A stretch of DNA of 64,000 nt from UBA4802 sp964509195 (GTDB lineage Bacteria; Spirochaetota; UBA4802; UB4802): the NCBI GenBank assembly GCA_964509195.1, contig CAZDWJ010000015.1, forward strand, positions 1 through 64,000. Reading direction: 5' to 3'. How positions within the stretch are numbered: position 1 is the stretch's first letter; every line of letters begins with the position of its first letter. Made by a program: the position numbers and the translations under genes. The notes under the pieces are model-generated. The model ran no database searches. It saw only the letters and a list, made by a program, of their open reading frames with translations, and was not told where the DNA came from. Shown here one piece after another: positions 42,891 to 52,379 of the stretch.

Positions 42891-43523
42891 CTATATTCTA
42901 ATCTTTTCAATTAAATATTGATAGAATTCAGAAGGCATACATAAATATAGGGCAAATGAAACTGCATGATAACTAAAGTCAATAATATTCTCAAAAAAAC
43001 TCTTATAAGGTAATACAGTACTTCTGTCATAGGTAATATAACTTATATTTATACTATGATTAAGTTTGATTAAATAGTGTATCCTCCACAAATGGAATGG
43101 GGAGGAAATCAAGATAATATCTTTAAAATCTTTTTTTTCTATTATCTTTTTAGCTCCATTCCAATTTTGAATAGTATCCCGGGAATGTGAATCGATGAAT
43201 ATATTTTCACATTTTACACCCAAACTCATGGCTTCTTGAGCCATCAATTCTGAACCTGAAATATTCCTTGATGGCCTCCATCCTCCAACAAAAATAATAT
43301 TCTTAACTTTGTGTGTGTGATACAAATCCAATGCAAATGAAATCCTGCGTAAAGATTCTTTATTAAGTTTTCCTGAATTGTTAAAACCACCAAAAAAGAC
43401 AACAACAGCATCAAAATTTTTATTCAATGAAATTCTATTTACTGAATAGTGTTTTTCTAAATAATAACCAAAAAAATAAAACTCAGAAAAAATAGAATAA
43501 ATAACCCAAATCCAAATACACAC
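42891..43523 (-). CDS. DUF218/YdcF-like protein
   Basis: A 210-residue protein with a short N-terminal hydrophobic segment and a DUF218 domain: VVVFFGGFNNSGKLNKESL, KVNIIFVGG-like (VKNIIFVGGWRPSRNISGSE), FIDSHSRDTIQNWNGAK and LISSPFHLWRIHYL. Related proteins (ElyC, SanA, YdcF) act in envelope or polyprenyl-phosphate metabolism, and their precise reaction is not settled. GTG start without a clear ribosome-binding site, 20 bases after the methyltransferase stop. Confidence 0.8.
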   Translation of the reverse strand: MCIWIWVIYSIFSEFYFFGYYLEKHYSVNRISLNKNFDAVVVFFGGFNNSGKLNKESLRRISFALDLYHTHKVKNIIFVGGWRPSRNISGSELMAQEAMSLGVKCENIFIDSHSRDTIQNWNGAKKIIEKKDFKDIILISSPFHLWRIHYLIKLNHSINISYITYDRSTVLPYKSFFENIIDFSYHAVSFALYLCMPSEFYQYLIEKIRI

Positions 43524-43543
43524 GTCTTTCTCAAAGCTTTGTA

Positions 43544-44341
43544 CTATTCTCCTTTACACAATATAAATGTTCTTCTCAAAGCTATAAATCTTTTAATAAA
43601 TTCTGGAAGATATTTTTCAAGTAATTTATCCGCAGCTATCGAGATCTTACTATTAAACGGAAGAATTATCGTACTGTTTTCTTCAAGTATTCTCATTTTA
43701 TTTCTTTTGAAACATTTAAGTAATTCTTTTCTTTTTAGAAATCTGTGTGGACCTTCACTATGATTAATATTGATTGCAGCAGATAACCAGTGCACCCATT
43801 CCCACAACCTGTTGGGGCAGGTCAATATCATGATTCCATCGTTGCTCATAATCCTTACAAGCTCATCAAAAAATGTACTATAATCATAAATATGCTCAAT
43901 GGTTTCATACGAACATACCAGATCAAACTGACTATCTTTAAAAGGCAAAGGAAAATTCAGGACCTTAACGATTTTATATTTTAAACCAGTCCCTTTTAAT
44001 CTTTTATCTGCTAAAGAAATAAGATAGTCCGAAAAATCCACACAGGTAGAACTTTTAATTTTTCCTTTTTGATGCCAGAAAAGGCTTCCTTTGCCACTAC
44101 GAGCCTGTATGTCAATCATCGTGTATTTATCTTTCTTCAAATGCTTTATAGCCAGGTCATAAGAATTGGTAAACCTGCGAAAGTATGTATACAGTTCTTC
44201 ATTTACTGCATCATAATCTTCAACTGTATCCCAGAACTCACCAACCTGTTGCAGCGTCCAAGGTCGTTTTGTGTAATAATCATACTCCTGCCTGGCTCTT
44301 TTAAAAAAACCTTTGAGTGTAAAATAATATTGTTCACTCAT
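43544..44341 (-). CDS. SAM-dependent methyltransferase
   Basis: A 265-residue class I methyltransferase: the SAM-binding strand is atypical (YTMIDIQARSGKGSLFW), then CVDFSDYLISLADKR, FPLPFKDSQFDLVCSYETIEH (Methyltransf_11 core) and GIMILTCPNRLWEW. The acceptor is probably a sugar or lipid made by the surrounding cluster. First motif GxGxG is replaced by ARSGKG. Confidence 0.78.
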   Translation of the reverse strand: MSEQYYFTLKGFFKRARQEYDYYTKRPWTLQQVGEFWDTVEDYDAVNEELYTYFRRFTNSYDLAIKHLKKDKYTMIDIQARSGKGSLFWHQKGKIKSSTCVDFSDYLISLADKRLKGTGLKYKIVKVLNFPLPFKDSQFDLVCSYETIEHIYDYSTFFDELVRIMSNDGIMILTCPNRLWEWVHWLSAAININHSEGPHRFLKRKELLKCFKRNKMRILEENSTIILPFNSKISIAADKLLEKYLPEFIKRFIALRRTFILCKGE

Positions 44342-44393
44342 TTCACTATCCAGATAAAATTTGAAATCTATTAAACTATTTTACAGAATCATA

Positions 44394-45755
44394 TTATACA
44401 TTTGATTTTTCATTATACTTTAAAACCATATCACGTGCATTGGGTTTATACCCCATAAGTTTTTTAAAGTTTTTTATAAGGAAAAGATTAAAATTTAGAG
44501 GCATTATACTAAGGAAAAACCTGAAAGCTCGGGATGCACCAAAAATCAGAACAAAGTTATAAATATAATGATACACATATCGGTCAAGTTTTTCTGGTTT
44601 CTGTAATCCAATAAATTCCGGCTTCTTTCTTGCTAATTTTAATCTTATAAAAATACCATTCAGTTTATACGATATGTTAAATGGGAATGATTCATGAATT
44701 TCAGCTGGCTCTATCTCTTCAAGATGCATTGCGCCATCTTTCTGAGCTGATTCAATTAATGATAAGCCTTTTTGTGTTCTCACAATAATGCTTGACCAGC
44801 CTTTGGGTAATCCTCTTTCATTCATTCCTCTGCCCAATAACCTTACAAGCCATGAATCGCCAAAGCTTATATCTGAATAGTTGCCATAGTAATCAGGGCA
44901 CAGCCTGCATCTGTTTGGCAAATAAACAGCATTAAGGTAGTGATAATTAAAAAAATTTATCCCTTTCCTTTCACCATTTTTTAGATGAAATGATAATCCG
45001 CCAGGCCAGTCGCCATGCTCTCTGTATTTAACATCAACAACATCTTCTTTATTTATTCTAAGCTTTTTCATACCAAACGTTGTAGCGCCATACTCCATAT
45101 TATGCCCACAAATTAAAGCCAGTATATATTCAATTTTCCTTGCATGTTGATTGCCTTCATTTTGTAATTTCCTCAAACTATGTATCTGACATGGAAGGGC
45201 AACTATTGCATATTTTCCCTTTTTATCTTTAAGAGTTTTCAAAATTTCATTTGTTGGAATTAGGCAATACTTTGATTGTGAAGAAGCTTTTACAGTTGCG
45301 ATGTCGGTAACTATCTCCGGCCTGAACAACCACTTCTGATCGGGTTTATTCCGTGGCAGTATTACACCATCAACAAGTTTTTTTTCCAGCATATATACTA
45401 GTAATCGGGTCACACTACCACCCGAAGCCCCTTTTCTTCTAACCTGATCATCTTCTGAATGGCCAAGAAAACATTTTTTATAACTTTTAAGATATGGATC
45501 AAATTTATCTCCACCTTTAAATTTTGCATCCAATTCTGAAAAATCTACCTTTATCCCCTGACAATGGAGATAACAAAGATTGCATTTGGTACACTTTGAT
45601 TCATCAAATACTGGTTTTCCTTCTTCATAATCACTAATTAAGGCGTCTGAGGGGCAAATGCCAATACATGTACCACAAAAATTGCATAACGGCATTTTTT
45701 GGCCACCAAGCTTTTTAGTGAGATCATTAAAATCATATTTTGGTTTTACAGGCAT
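44394..45755 (-). CDS. FrhB/F420-hydrogenase-beta-like iron-sulfur protein
   Basis: A 453-residue protein with two N-terminal 4Fe-4S motifs (CNFCGTCIGICPSDAL and CTKCNLCYLHC) followed by the FrhB N- and C-terminal domains (RRKGASGGSVTRLLVYMLE, CQIHSLRKL, CRLCPDYYGNYSDISFGDSW). Proteins of this type in polysaccharide clusters are thought to be flavin-dependent oxidoreductases acting on sugars or polyprenyl substrates. The start at 45755 follows AAAGGAGACTC; the frame extends 12 codons upstream. Confidence 0.82.
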   Translation of the reverse strand: MPVKPKYDFNDLTKKLGGQKMPLCNFCGTCIGICPSDALISDYEEGKPVFDESKCTKCNLCYLHCQGIKVDFSELDAKFKGGDKFDPYLKSYKKCFLGHSEDDQVRRKGASGGSVTRLLVYMLEKKLVDGVILPRNKPDQKWLFRPEIVTDIATVKASSQSKYCLIPTNEILKTLKDKKGKYAIVALPCQIHSLRKLQNEGNQHARKIEYILALICGHNMEYGATTFGMKKLRINKEDVVDVKYREHGDWPGGLSFHLKNGERKGINFFNYHYLNAVYLPNRCRLCPDYYGNYSDISFGDSWLVRLLGRGMNERGLPKGWSSIIVRTQKGLSLIESAQKDGAMHLEEIEPAEIHESFPFNISYKLNGIFIRLKLARKKPEFIGLQKPEKLDRYVYHYIYNFVLIFGASRAFRFFLSIMPLNFNLFLIKNFKKLMGYKPNARDMVLKYNEKSNV

Positions 45756-46015
45756 TAAGTAGAGTCTCCTTTCTAATAATGTTAATGGCACATATTTATT
45801 GAATATAAATATTAGTCAATTAAAATTATTAAATCGTTACCATTAACAGGTGGTATTATATCATAAAATTTTATAATAAACATATATTTCTTGTTTAACA
45901 ATTTTTTTTAGAAATAATACTATATTAAATTAAGCTCCCGTTCAATCGATAAGTGAAATTGTATGAGTAAAAAGTAGTTTGAAAACAAGGGACATTCTCT
46001 TAAGGTTGATTTACC
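45756..46015. other. intergenic region left of the IS30 remnant
   Basis: AT-rich spacer between the FrhB-like gene and the start of recognisable transposase sequence. Candidate terminal inverted repeats of the insertion element could not be identified. Confidence 0.35.
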
Positions 46016-46697
46016 ATGAAAAACTAAAAGGAGAAGCCCTTGTATGTAAACCATAACAAGGCCTCATAAAAACTATACTCACAAATTTGTTTACAGGAAC
46101 GTGAAGAAATTGCCTGTATGTTGGAATAGGGGCAACACAAAAACAGATAGCCCTTGCATTACACCAATCACCTTCAACTATTTCACAAGAGATTTCAGGG
46201 ATTCACCATCGGTCAGAATTACCAGATATAATGCGCACAGGGCTCAACTACCTATCGTGTCAAAGGGATTCTCAAAACGTCACAAATGTTCAATAAAACA
46301 TAGTAAATGAATGGTTAGCCTTCCCTTACAGGGTCATCATTAGTCAGTGACCTGAAAAAAATAGTCAGCAAAACAGAGTATGGTCAAGGGGAACTGATAC
46401 TATTGTTTCTCATCAAAACAATGCAACGCTGAATCTGCTACGGGAGAGAAAGATTGCAGAAGGTGATCATTTGTAAAATACAGCGAAAGACAGCTCATTC
46501 TTTCAGAAAGTCGATAGTTAGGAACAAGGTGTTTGTGATAGTAGCATTGGACTTAATAAGGAGATTTTTCCCTAAATAAACAGATTTTGAGTCAATTACC
46601 TACGCTCAGGTAAGTGAAGTCGCATCATTGTTGAATAACCGACCAATATTAGAGTGGTGCGGCGACAAATATGAAATAGTATTAGTATTACATTAAA
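46016..46697 (+). pseudogene. decayed IS30-family transposase
   Basis: Translating in shifting frames recovers pieces of an IS30 transposase in order: CLQEREEIACMLE (about 46087-46130), ATQKQIALALHQSPSTISQ and continuing EI (about 46130-46195, the helix-turn-helix), DTIVSHQNNATLNLLRERK (about 46399-46455, around the first catalytic Asp and the ERK motif) and LNNRPILEWCGDKYEI (about 46629-46680, the C-terminal LNNRPRK-type segment). Several stops and frame changes and a shortened middle show an old, inactive copy of well below the usual 320-380 codons. Confidence 0.8.
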
Positions 46698-46811
46698 TAT
46701 ATTGGTTTATAATTTTCAAAATAGCTTCAACTACTCATATACAATTATCTAATAACATCTTCTAATATGAAAACATTAAATTTATTTCATTTTTGGAAAT
46801 ACAATTATTCC

Positions 46812-46840
46812 TTGACAGCAGATTTATACACTAATTAAAC
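46812..46840 (+). promoter_or_regulatory. promoter of the ThiF/MoeB gene
   Basis: TTGACA at 46812-46817, 17-base spacer, then TTAAAC at 46835-46840. It is a plausible vegetative promoter 40 bases before the start codon. Confidence 0.5.
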
Positions 46841-46880
46841 ATTATTTATAAAGTCACAACCAACAACAAAGGATACAACG

Positions 46881-47609
46881 ATGCTTACCCAACAGGAACT
46901 TGAACTTTACCAGCGACAACTCATTATTAAAGGCTGGGGAAAAGAATCCCAGGAAACAATTAAAAACACTCATCTATTTATTGCAGGTACCGGTGGTCTG
47001 GCAAGTTCTGCAGCAATATACTGTGCCGTTGCCGGTTTTGGAAAAATCACAATCTGCGATTTTGATACCATTTCGCTTTCAAATCTTAACCGACAGATAC
47101 TGCATACACATTCCCGAATCGGCATGCATAAAGTTGATTCTGCATACACAACACTGACGCAAGTCAACCCCTATATTCAGGTTGAAATCACAAACACAAG
47201 AATTACTTCTAAAAACATTTATACATTAGTTGAACACCCACACATTATTCTTGATTGCTTAGATAATTTTGAAACACGCCACATACTCAATAAAGCATGC
47301 ATACAGCTACAAAAACCACTAATCCACGCAGGCGTTGAAGGTTTCAGTGGACAGCTTACCGTAGTATTACCTCATCACACACCTTGCCTGGCATGTTTTC
47401 TTCCTAAAAAAAGTATTAAAAAGCCCATCCCCATTGTTGGTGCTACGCCTGGTGTTATGGGGACATTGCAAGCAATGGAAGCAATTAAATTAACAACAGG
47501 GCTTGGCACTGTTACAGCAGGAAAGCTTCTTCTTTTTGATGGTCTTGCAATGCGGTTTTCCACTATTGCACTTGAAAAGAATCCCGCATGCAAAGTCTGT
47601 AGGGCATAA
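46881..47609 (+). CDS. ThiF/MoeB/HesA-family adenylyltransferase
   Basis: A 242-residue E1-like enzyme that activates the C-terminal Gly of a ubiquitin-like sulfur carrier with ATP. Seen: LFIAGTGGLASSAAIYCAVAG (split at residue 31-50, the nucleotide loop), DFDTISLSNLNRQILH, RIGMHKVDSA, LDCLDNFETR and two zinc-binding Cys pairs (CLAC and CKVC). No ThiS or MoaD partner is in the window, so its pathway (thiamine, molybdopterin, cysteine) is open. Confidence 0.88.
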   Translation: MLTQQELELYQRQLIIKGWGKESQETIKNTHLFIAGTGGLASSAAIYCAVAGFGKITICDFDTISLSNLNRQILHTHSRIGMHKVDSAYTTLTQVNPYIQVEITNTRITSKNIYTLVEHPHIILDCLDNFETRHILNKACIQLQKPLIHAGVEGFSGQLTVVLPHHTPCLACFLPKKSIKKPIPIVGATPGVMGTLQAMEAIKLTTGLGTVTAGKLLLFDGLAMRFSTIALEKNPACKVCRA

Positions 47610-47610
47610 A

Positions 47611-47640
47611 AAAGGCTGCTTATTGTTAAAGCAGCCTTTG
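47611..47640. terminator. bidirectional terminator between convergent genes
   Basis: Stem AAAGGCTGCT / AGCAGCCTTT. Read on the minus strand it is followed by six Ts, serving the PPDK-like gene; on the plus strand it ends the ThiF/MoeB gene with a shorter T-run. Confidence 0.85.
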
Positions 47641-47692
47641 TATAGTTTCATAGTAGCATGGGCGATAGTTACTGTCACTACATCATCACTAT

Positions 47693-50293
47693 CTATTTAC
47701 TCTTTGCCTGCTTAATATTCAACTGAGCTATCGCCAGTTTTGAGAGAGGAATTGCATACGGTGAACACGACACATAATTCAGGCCTACATTCATACAGAA
47801 TTCGATATTATCAGGATCAGCACCATGTTCGCCACACAATCCCATGGTTATATCAGGACGTGTGAGCTTTCCGCGTGTTGCTGCAATTTCAATGAGTTCT
47901 TTCACCTCTCTTCCCAGCACCTTGAACGGATTGTTTGGAATAAGGTCATACAGTGAATAGCTTGGGAAAAATGAGTTAATGTCATCGCGCGACAGACCAT
48001 AAGTTGTCTGTGTCAGGTCATTGGTACCAAAGCTAAAAAACTCCGCATACTGCGCAATTCTTCCTGCACCAACGGCAGCAGCAGGTAATTCTATCATGGT
48101 ACCCACTTCGTATTCTAAATCATCAATGCCGTATTCTTCAACAACTTCATCCTTGATGTCGCGAATACCTTTTACGGTCTTTCCTTCAATCTTTTTGCCA
48201 TTCTTTATAAACTTGATTTCTGTTTCGGTCATTACAATAGGAATCATAATCTCAGGAACAACATTAATGCCTTCTTTTTTCAGCATACACGCAGCTTCAA
48301 AAATTGCTCTGCACTGCATTTCATAAATTTCAGGGTATGTGATAGCAACGCGACACCCTCTGTGACCAAGCATTGGGTTCATTTCAGAAAGCTCTTCGCA
48401 TCGTGCACGAATTTCCATATCAGACATGCCTTTCTTGCGCGACTTCATGTACTGAATGAATTCTTTCATGCTATCTTCTGTACGTGGCAGGAATTCATGT
48501 AAAGGCGCATCAAGCAAACGTATAGTGACAGGATGCCCCTGCATAATCTTGAACAACTCATAAAAGTCACCACGCTGCATGGGTTTTAATTCATCCAGTG
48601 CTTTGCGTCGTTCGGCTTCAGTCTCAGAAAGAATCATTTCCCTGAACTTCATTATTCGCTTTTCATTGAAGAACATGTGCTCAGTGCGGCAAAGTCCAAT
48701 ACCATCGGCAAAGAACATCTTTGCCACTTTGGCATCCCGCGGCTGGTCAGCATTGGCACGCACATCAAAATCTTTAATGAAGTTCTGTACTATTTTCAGG
48801 AAATCGGTTAGTCCATTTTTTTCAAAATCAGGCTCAATGAGGCCTACCTTATCAAGATAAATTGTTGGCGGTTCATAATACGGTACATTTATTGAAACAT
48901 AATCACCTTCTTTGATGGTTTTTCCCGCAAGCGTAAATGTATTGCCGCGTATCTTCATCTCAGGCTGTACCATAGCAACTTTGCCCAGACTACGTGCAAC
49001 AACTGGCGCATGAGATGAAAAACCACCTTCAGAAGTAATAACGCCACGGGCAACCTCAATAGCTTTTACATCCTCCGCATACGTGGCAGGCATCACTAGT
49101 ATAAGATTGGTGTCACCGCCATGCATCACTGCGCGTTTGTATTCTTCAAGCAGCTTGTCTGTTGAAAAGAATACCCTGCCAATAGCTGCGCCTGTTGAAC
49201 CAGCAATACCCCCTTTAATAGACTTCACATTTTTTGTTGTGCGCGGATCAATTACAGGATGAAGTAGTTCATTAAGCTGGCTTGGCTTTATTGATTCTAC
49301 AAGAAATTCCGGTGTTACTACTTTACGTGTATGAAGGTCAAGCAATGTCTTGATATGAGCTTGAGTTGACTTTTCATCAACCTCACGCTGCTCAATGAGC
49401 CAGAAGTTTCCTTCTTCAATAGTAAATTTAATGTTACGTATTTCTTTAAAGTTATCTTCCACTTTCTTTGCTATTTCAACTAACTTGTCGTAATATTTTT
49501 TATCAATTTTGGCAATATCCTTTGTTGCGCCACGGTCAACATCAAACTCATTCTGCAAAAATTCACCTTGTATAAGAGAATCACCTGTTATGATATTACG
49601 CGTAAAGTAATTCCCTGCGTATGAATTCTGGCCAAAGTTTCCATACACCATTGCCTGAATCATAATTGACAGTGAATTGTCAACATCAATGTCAGAATCA
49701 CAGTATTTTGCTGCAGCACCTTTCAGTATGAGTCCCAACTGGTCATACACATCTTCACTGAACTTATCGCCAAGAAATTTTTTATACTTGGCAACTACTT
49801 CTTTGTATTCTTTTGCCTTTGCATTTTTTGGCAACTTGCCTTCCAGTTCATCCAGTTCCTTTTCATCTATGCCGTAAATCTTTGACGCAATGCTTCTGAG
49901 TAAAAACCTGTACTCGCCCCAGGCAAAGTCTTCACCGGTAAATTTTGCAAAACCAGTAACAACGCTATCATTCAAACCAACATTGTGAATTGAAGGGAAA
50001 AATGGAACATTTAAATCAGAACTCAAAACTACTTTTAAAAGCAATGGTTTATCGCTATCGCCATACCCTTTTTTCATGTCTTTTTCAACTTTATCAACAA
50101 ATGTTTTAATAAGCTGCTTTACATTGACCTTTGGAAGCTTCATGGTTAAATCAGCATCAATGATAAATCCAGGAGCTATCGGTAACCCCATTTTTGCTAA
50201 ATCAACAGCCCTACGTCCTCTTATACCTAACTTTTTATATTGCTTATCATCAACACCGGTAAAATCTTTATTGAAAAAAACTATATTTTCCAT
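47693..50293 (-). CDS. divergent pyruvate phosphate dikinase-like protein
   Basis: An 866-residue PPDK-fold protein. The C-terminal PEP/pyruvate domain is well kept: DGIGLCRTEHMFF, IRLLDAPLHEFLP, NPMLGHRGCRVAITYP, FFSFGTNDLTQTTYGLSRDD and GLCGEHGADP with the catalytic Cys near residue 822. The swivelling domain has SEGGFSSHAPVVARSLG, with phospho-His near residue 428. The N-terminal ATP-grasp half is divergent: where PPDK has the RSGAAVSMPGMMDT segment this protein has LLLKVVLSSDLNVPFFPSIH. Nucleotide binding may be altered or lost. Ribosome-binding site GAGAGG. An unknown gene ends 34 bases upstream. Confidence 0.8.
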   Translation of the reverse strand: MENIVFFNKDFTGVDDKQYKKLGIRGRRAVDLAKMGLPIAPGFIIDADLTMKLPKVNVKQLIKTFVDKVEKDMKKGYGDSDKPLLLKVVLSSDLNVPFFPSIHNVGLNDSVVTGFAKFTGEDFAWGEYRFLLRSIASKIYGIDEKELDELEGKLPKNAKAKEYKEVVAKYKKFLGDKFSEDVYDQLGLILKGAAAKYCDSDIDVDNSLSIMIQAMVYGNFGQNSYAGNYFTRNIITGDSLIQGEFLQNEFDVDRGATKDIAKIDKKYYDKLVEIAKKVEDNFKEIRNIKFTIEEGNFWLIEQREVDEKSTQAHIKTLLDLHTRKVVTPEFLVESIKPSQLNELLHPVIDPRTTKNVKSIKGGIAGSTGAAIGRVFFSTDKLLEEYKRAVMHGGDTNLILVMPATYAEDVKAIEVARGVITSEGGFSSHAPVVARSLGKVAMVQPEMKIRGNTFTLAGKTIKEGDYVSINVPYYEPPTIYLDKVGLIEPDFEKNGLTDFLKIVQNFIKDFDVRANADQPRDAKVAKMFFADGIGLCRTEHMFFNEKRIMKFREMILSETEAERRKALDELKPMQRGDFYELFKIMQGHPVTIRLLDAPLHEFLPRTEDSMKEFIQYMKSRKKGMSDMEIRARCEELSEMNPMLGHRGCRVAITYPEIYEMQCRAIFEAACMLKKEGINVVPEIMIPIVMTETEIKFIKNGKKIEGKTVKGIRDIKDEVVEEYGIDDLEYEVGTMIELPAAAVGAGRIAQYAEFFSFGTNDLTQTTYGLSRDDINSFFPSYSLYDLIPNNPFKVLGREVKELIEIAATRGKLTRPDITMGLCGEHGADPDNIEFCMNVGLNYVSCSPYAIPLSKLAIAQLNIKQAKSK

Positions 50294-50327
50294 ACTATCC
50301 TCTCTTTTTAATTTGTTTCATATGGTA

Positions 50328-51233
50328 TTAGAAAAGATTCAATACTTTCCCAACAGCTATCTTTAAAAACTGTTCAAACCGTGGCGAAGCGCCCTCAAAC
50401 AGGTACTTCTGCAATTTAGATACATCCCGTATATTTTCCCCCACTACCTGGAAGAATATGGGATCACCATGTTTTACTTTCCCCCATTTAAACAGTGAGT
50501 TGATGTCATTAATTTTTTCCCCTTCATGAAAGATTAAAACATCCAGGTCAGGATGAGAAACTTTATAACTTTCAATAATACGCTTCCATGCTTCAACATT
50601 GCCGTTATGAAAAAGCTCATTGGTAACAGTAACCGCATATTTTGGTGTCATGTTCTTTTTGCCGGCTGCTGCAACTGTTGCAGGTGTTGGTTTTTTGACT
50701 TCCTTAACGGCAACAGTCTCATCAATAAATTCTTTGTTGATAAACACATCCTTGCCGGCAATCATTTCTTCAAGAGCTGTGATAGCCTCTTTTTCAACTT
50801 TTGGATTTGCTTCTTTTTTCTTCTTTGCATAGATAACCATAAGCTGATCACGTACTACTTCACGAACCCTTTCCCAGTGAGCTGCATTTTTTGGATTAAT
50901 AAGGATTGGCTCTTCATTGACATTGAAATACACTATTACGATATCAAGAGCTGTCCATTTTGACGTTTCCTCATTAATTTTACTGAAGTCACTCATTGTC
51001 ACCGGAACATTATATGAATCATAGGAATACTGATATTTATCCTTTAAAATAGCCCCAACCATTGGTAATACCTGGTCCACCATCAAATCCCCTTCTGCAA
51101 GCATAATGTTTACCACATCAGCAAAATTCCTCCCTCCTTCCACCTCATCAACAACATCATTGACGCTAAAGAAGTGATTTAAAGCCTTGTTAAAATTAGC
51201 CTTGGTAGCTAATGAATAAAATGTTGTTTCCAT
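50328..51233 (-). CDS. conserved-looking protein of unknown function
   Basis: A 301-residue soluble protein I do not recognise. The N-terminal half (1-165) is acidic and helical; residues about 165-195 are a Lys/Ala/Pro-rich linker (KEVKKPTPATVAAAGKKN); a compact C-terminal domain follows (about 196-301: KYAVTVTNELFHNGNVEAW, LIFHEGEKINDINSLFKWG, DPIFFQVVGENIRDVS). No signal peptide or membrane helix is visible. It lies 34 bases upstream of the PPDK-like gene in the same direction, and so is a candidate partner or regulator. Ribosome-binding site GAGGGAAATCC. Confidence 0.65.
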   Translation of the reverse strand: METTFYSLATKANFNKALNHFFSVNDVVDEVEGGRNFADVVNIMLAEGDLMVDQVLPMVGAILKDKYQYSYDSYNVPVTMSDFSKINEETSKWTALDIVIVYFNVNEEPILINPKNAAHWERVREVVRDQLMVIYAKKKKEANPKVEKEAITALEEMIAGKDVFINKEFIDETVAVKEVKKPTPATVAAAGKKNMTPKYAVTVTNELFHNGNVEAWKRIIESYKVSHPDLDVLIFHEGEKINDINSLFKWGKVKHGDPIFFQVVGENIRDVSKLQKYLFEGASPRFEQFLKIAVGKVLNLF

Positions 51234-51421
51234 GGATTTCCCTCTTTTTGAAAATTTAATGTGAATACTGCACCTGTATATAAAATAATCAAAAATATAA
51301 TAATTTTTTGATTTTTTATTATAATGGTATTATAAAATTATTTAAGATTGTTTTACAAGTATTTTTTTATTTTTATTGGCGATAGTTACCGCACCCTTTG
51401 CCGTTACATAATATTTATTTA

Positions 51422-51449
51422 TTGACAAAAAAGAAGCGTTGCGTATTCT
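51422..51449 (+). promoter_or_regulatory. promoter of tRNA-Gly
   Basis: TTGACA at 51422-51427 and TATTCT at 51444-51449 with a 16-base spacer, ending 13 bases before the tRNA. Confidence 0.65.
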
Positions 51450-51462
51450 GTCGCGTGTACAG

Positions 51463-51533
51463 GCGGGTGTAGTTCAATGGTAGAACTTCAGCCTTCCAAG
51501 CTGATAGCGTGGGTTCGATTCCCATCACCCGCT
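51463..51533 (+). tRNA. tRNA-Gly (TCC)
   Basis: Cloverleaf: acceptor GCGGGTG/CACCCGC, D-arm TAGTTCAATGGTAGAAC, anticodon loop CTTCCAA with anticodon TCC, T-loop GGTTCGATTCC. CCA is not encoded. Confidence 0.95.
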
Positions 51534-51543
51534 CATTTCCTTG

Positions 51544-52308
51544 TTACAGATTAACCACAATTCCCCTATTCTTTAAATACTGCTTAACCTGTTTTACTGT
51601 AAATGTCCTGAAATGAAACACTGATGCAGCAAGTAGTATTTCCGCTTTGCCCTCTACCACTGCTTCATAAAAATGTTCCAGCATACCAGCACCACCTGAA
51701 GCAACAACAGGAATGGTAACTGCCTCAGCAATTGCTTTGGTAAAAGGTATATCATAGCCTTTTAATGTTCCATCACCATCCATACTTGTGGGAAGCAGTA
51801 CCCCAGCACCCCGCTTCTGGCATTCAACAGCCCATGCAACCGCATCTTTTCCTGTTGCTTTGGTGCCGCCAGCAACCACCACCTCAAAACCAGAAGGAAG
51901 CCCACTATTCCGCTTACCGTCAATGGCAATAGTTATGGTGTCAGAGCCAAAGCGTTTTACCGCCTCATCTATAAGTTCAGGATTTTTAACAGCAGCGCTG
52001 TTCATAGACACCTTTGACGCACCCGCTTCAAGCACCAGTTCAATATCTTCAATACTTCCTATACCACCGCCAACTGTCAAAGGTATACTAATTGAGCTTG
52101 CAACATTCTTAACCCATTCCAATCGTGTTTTACGATTTTCCACCGTAGCAGCAATATCAAGCATCGCTAGTTCATCAGCGCCTTCACTCTGATAAAAAAC
52201 AGCATTTTCAACAGGATCACCTGCATCTTTAATATTTATAAAATTTACACCCTTGACAACTCTCCCTTCTTTCATGTCAAGGCATGGCATAATTTTAATT
52301 GTTTTCAT
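51544..52308 (-). CDS. hisF: imidazole glycerol phosphate synthase cyclase subunit
   Basis: A 254-residue (beta/alpha)8 barrel. With HisH it forms imidazole glycerol phosphate and AICAR from PRFAR in histidine synthesis. Seen: MPCLDMKEGRVVKGVNF (catalytic Asp), PLTVGGGIGS, KVSMNSAAV, TSMDGDGTLKGYD (second catalytic Asp) and VVASGGAG phosphate loop. The position GVLLPTSMD differs slightly from the usual GEILLTSMD. No other his genes are adjacent, so it stands alone. Ribosome-binding site AAGGGAAGATT. Confidence 0.94.
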   Translation of the reverse strand: MKTIKIMPCLDMKEGRVVKGVNFINIKDAGDPVENAVFYQSEGADELAMLDIAATVENRKTRLEWVKNVASSISIPLTVGGGIGSIEDIELVLEAGASKVSMNSAAVKNPELIDEAVKRFGSDTITIAIDGKRNSGLPSGFEVVVAGGTKATGKDAVAWAVECQKRGAGVLLPTSMDGDGTLKGYDIPFTKAIAEAVTIPVVASGGAGMLEHFYEAVVEGKAEILLAASVFHFRTFTVKQVKQYLKNRGIVVNL

Positions 52309-52379
52309 AATCTTCCCTTTTTAAAAAAAGTACCAAACTACTATGATATTGTATCCAGCCACGTCAAGTTAAAAAAATG

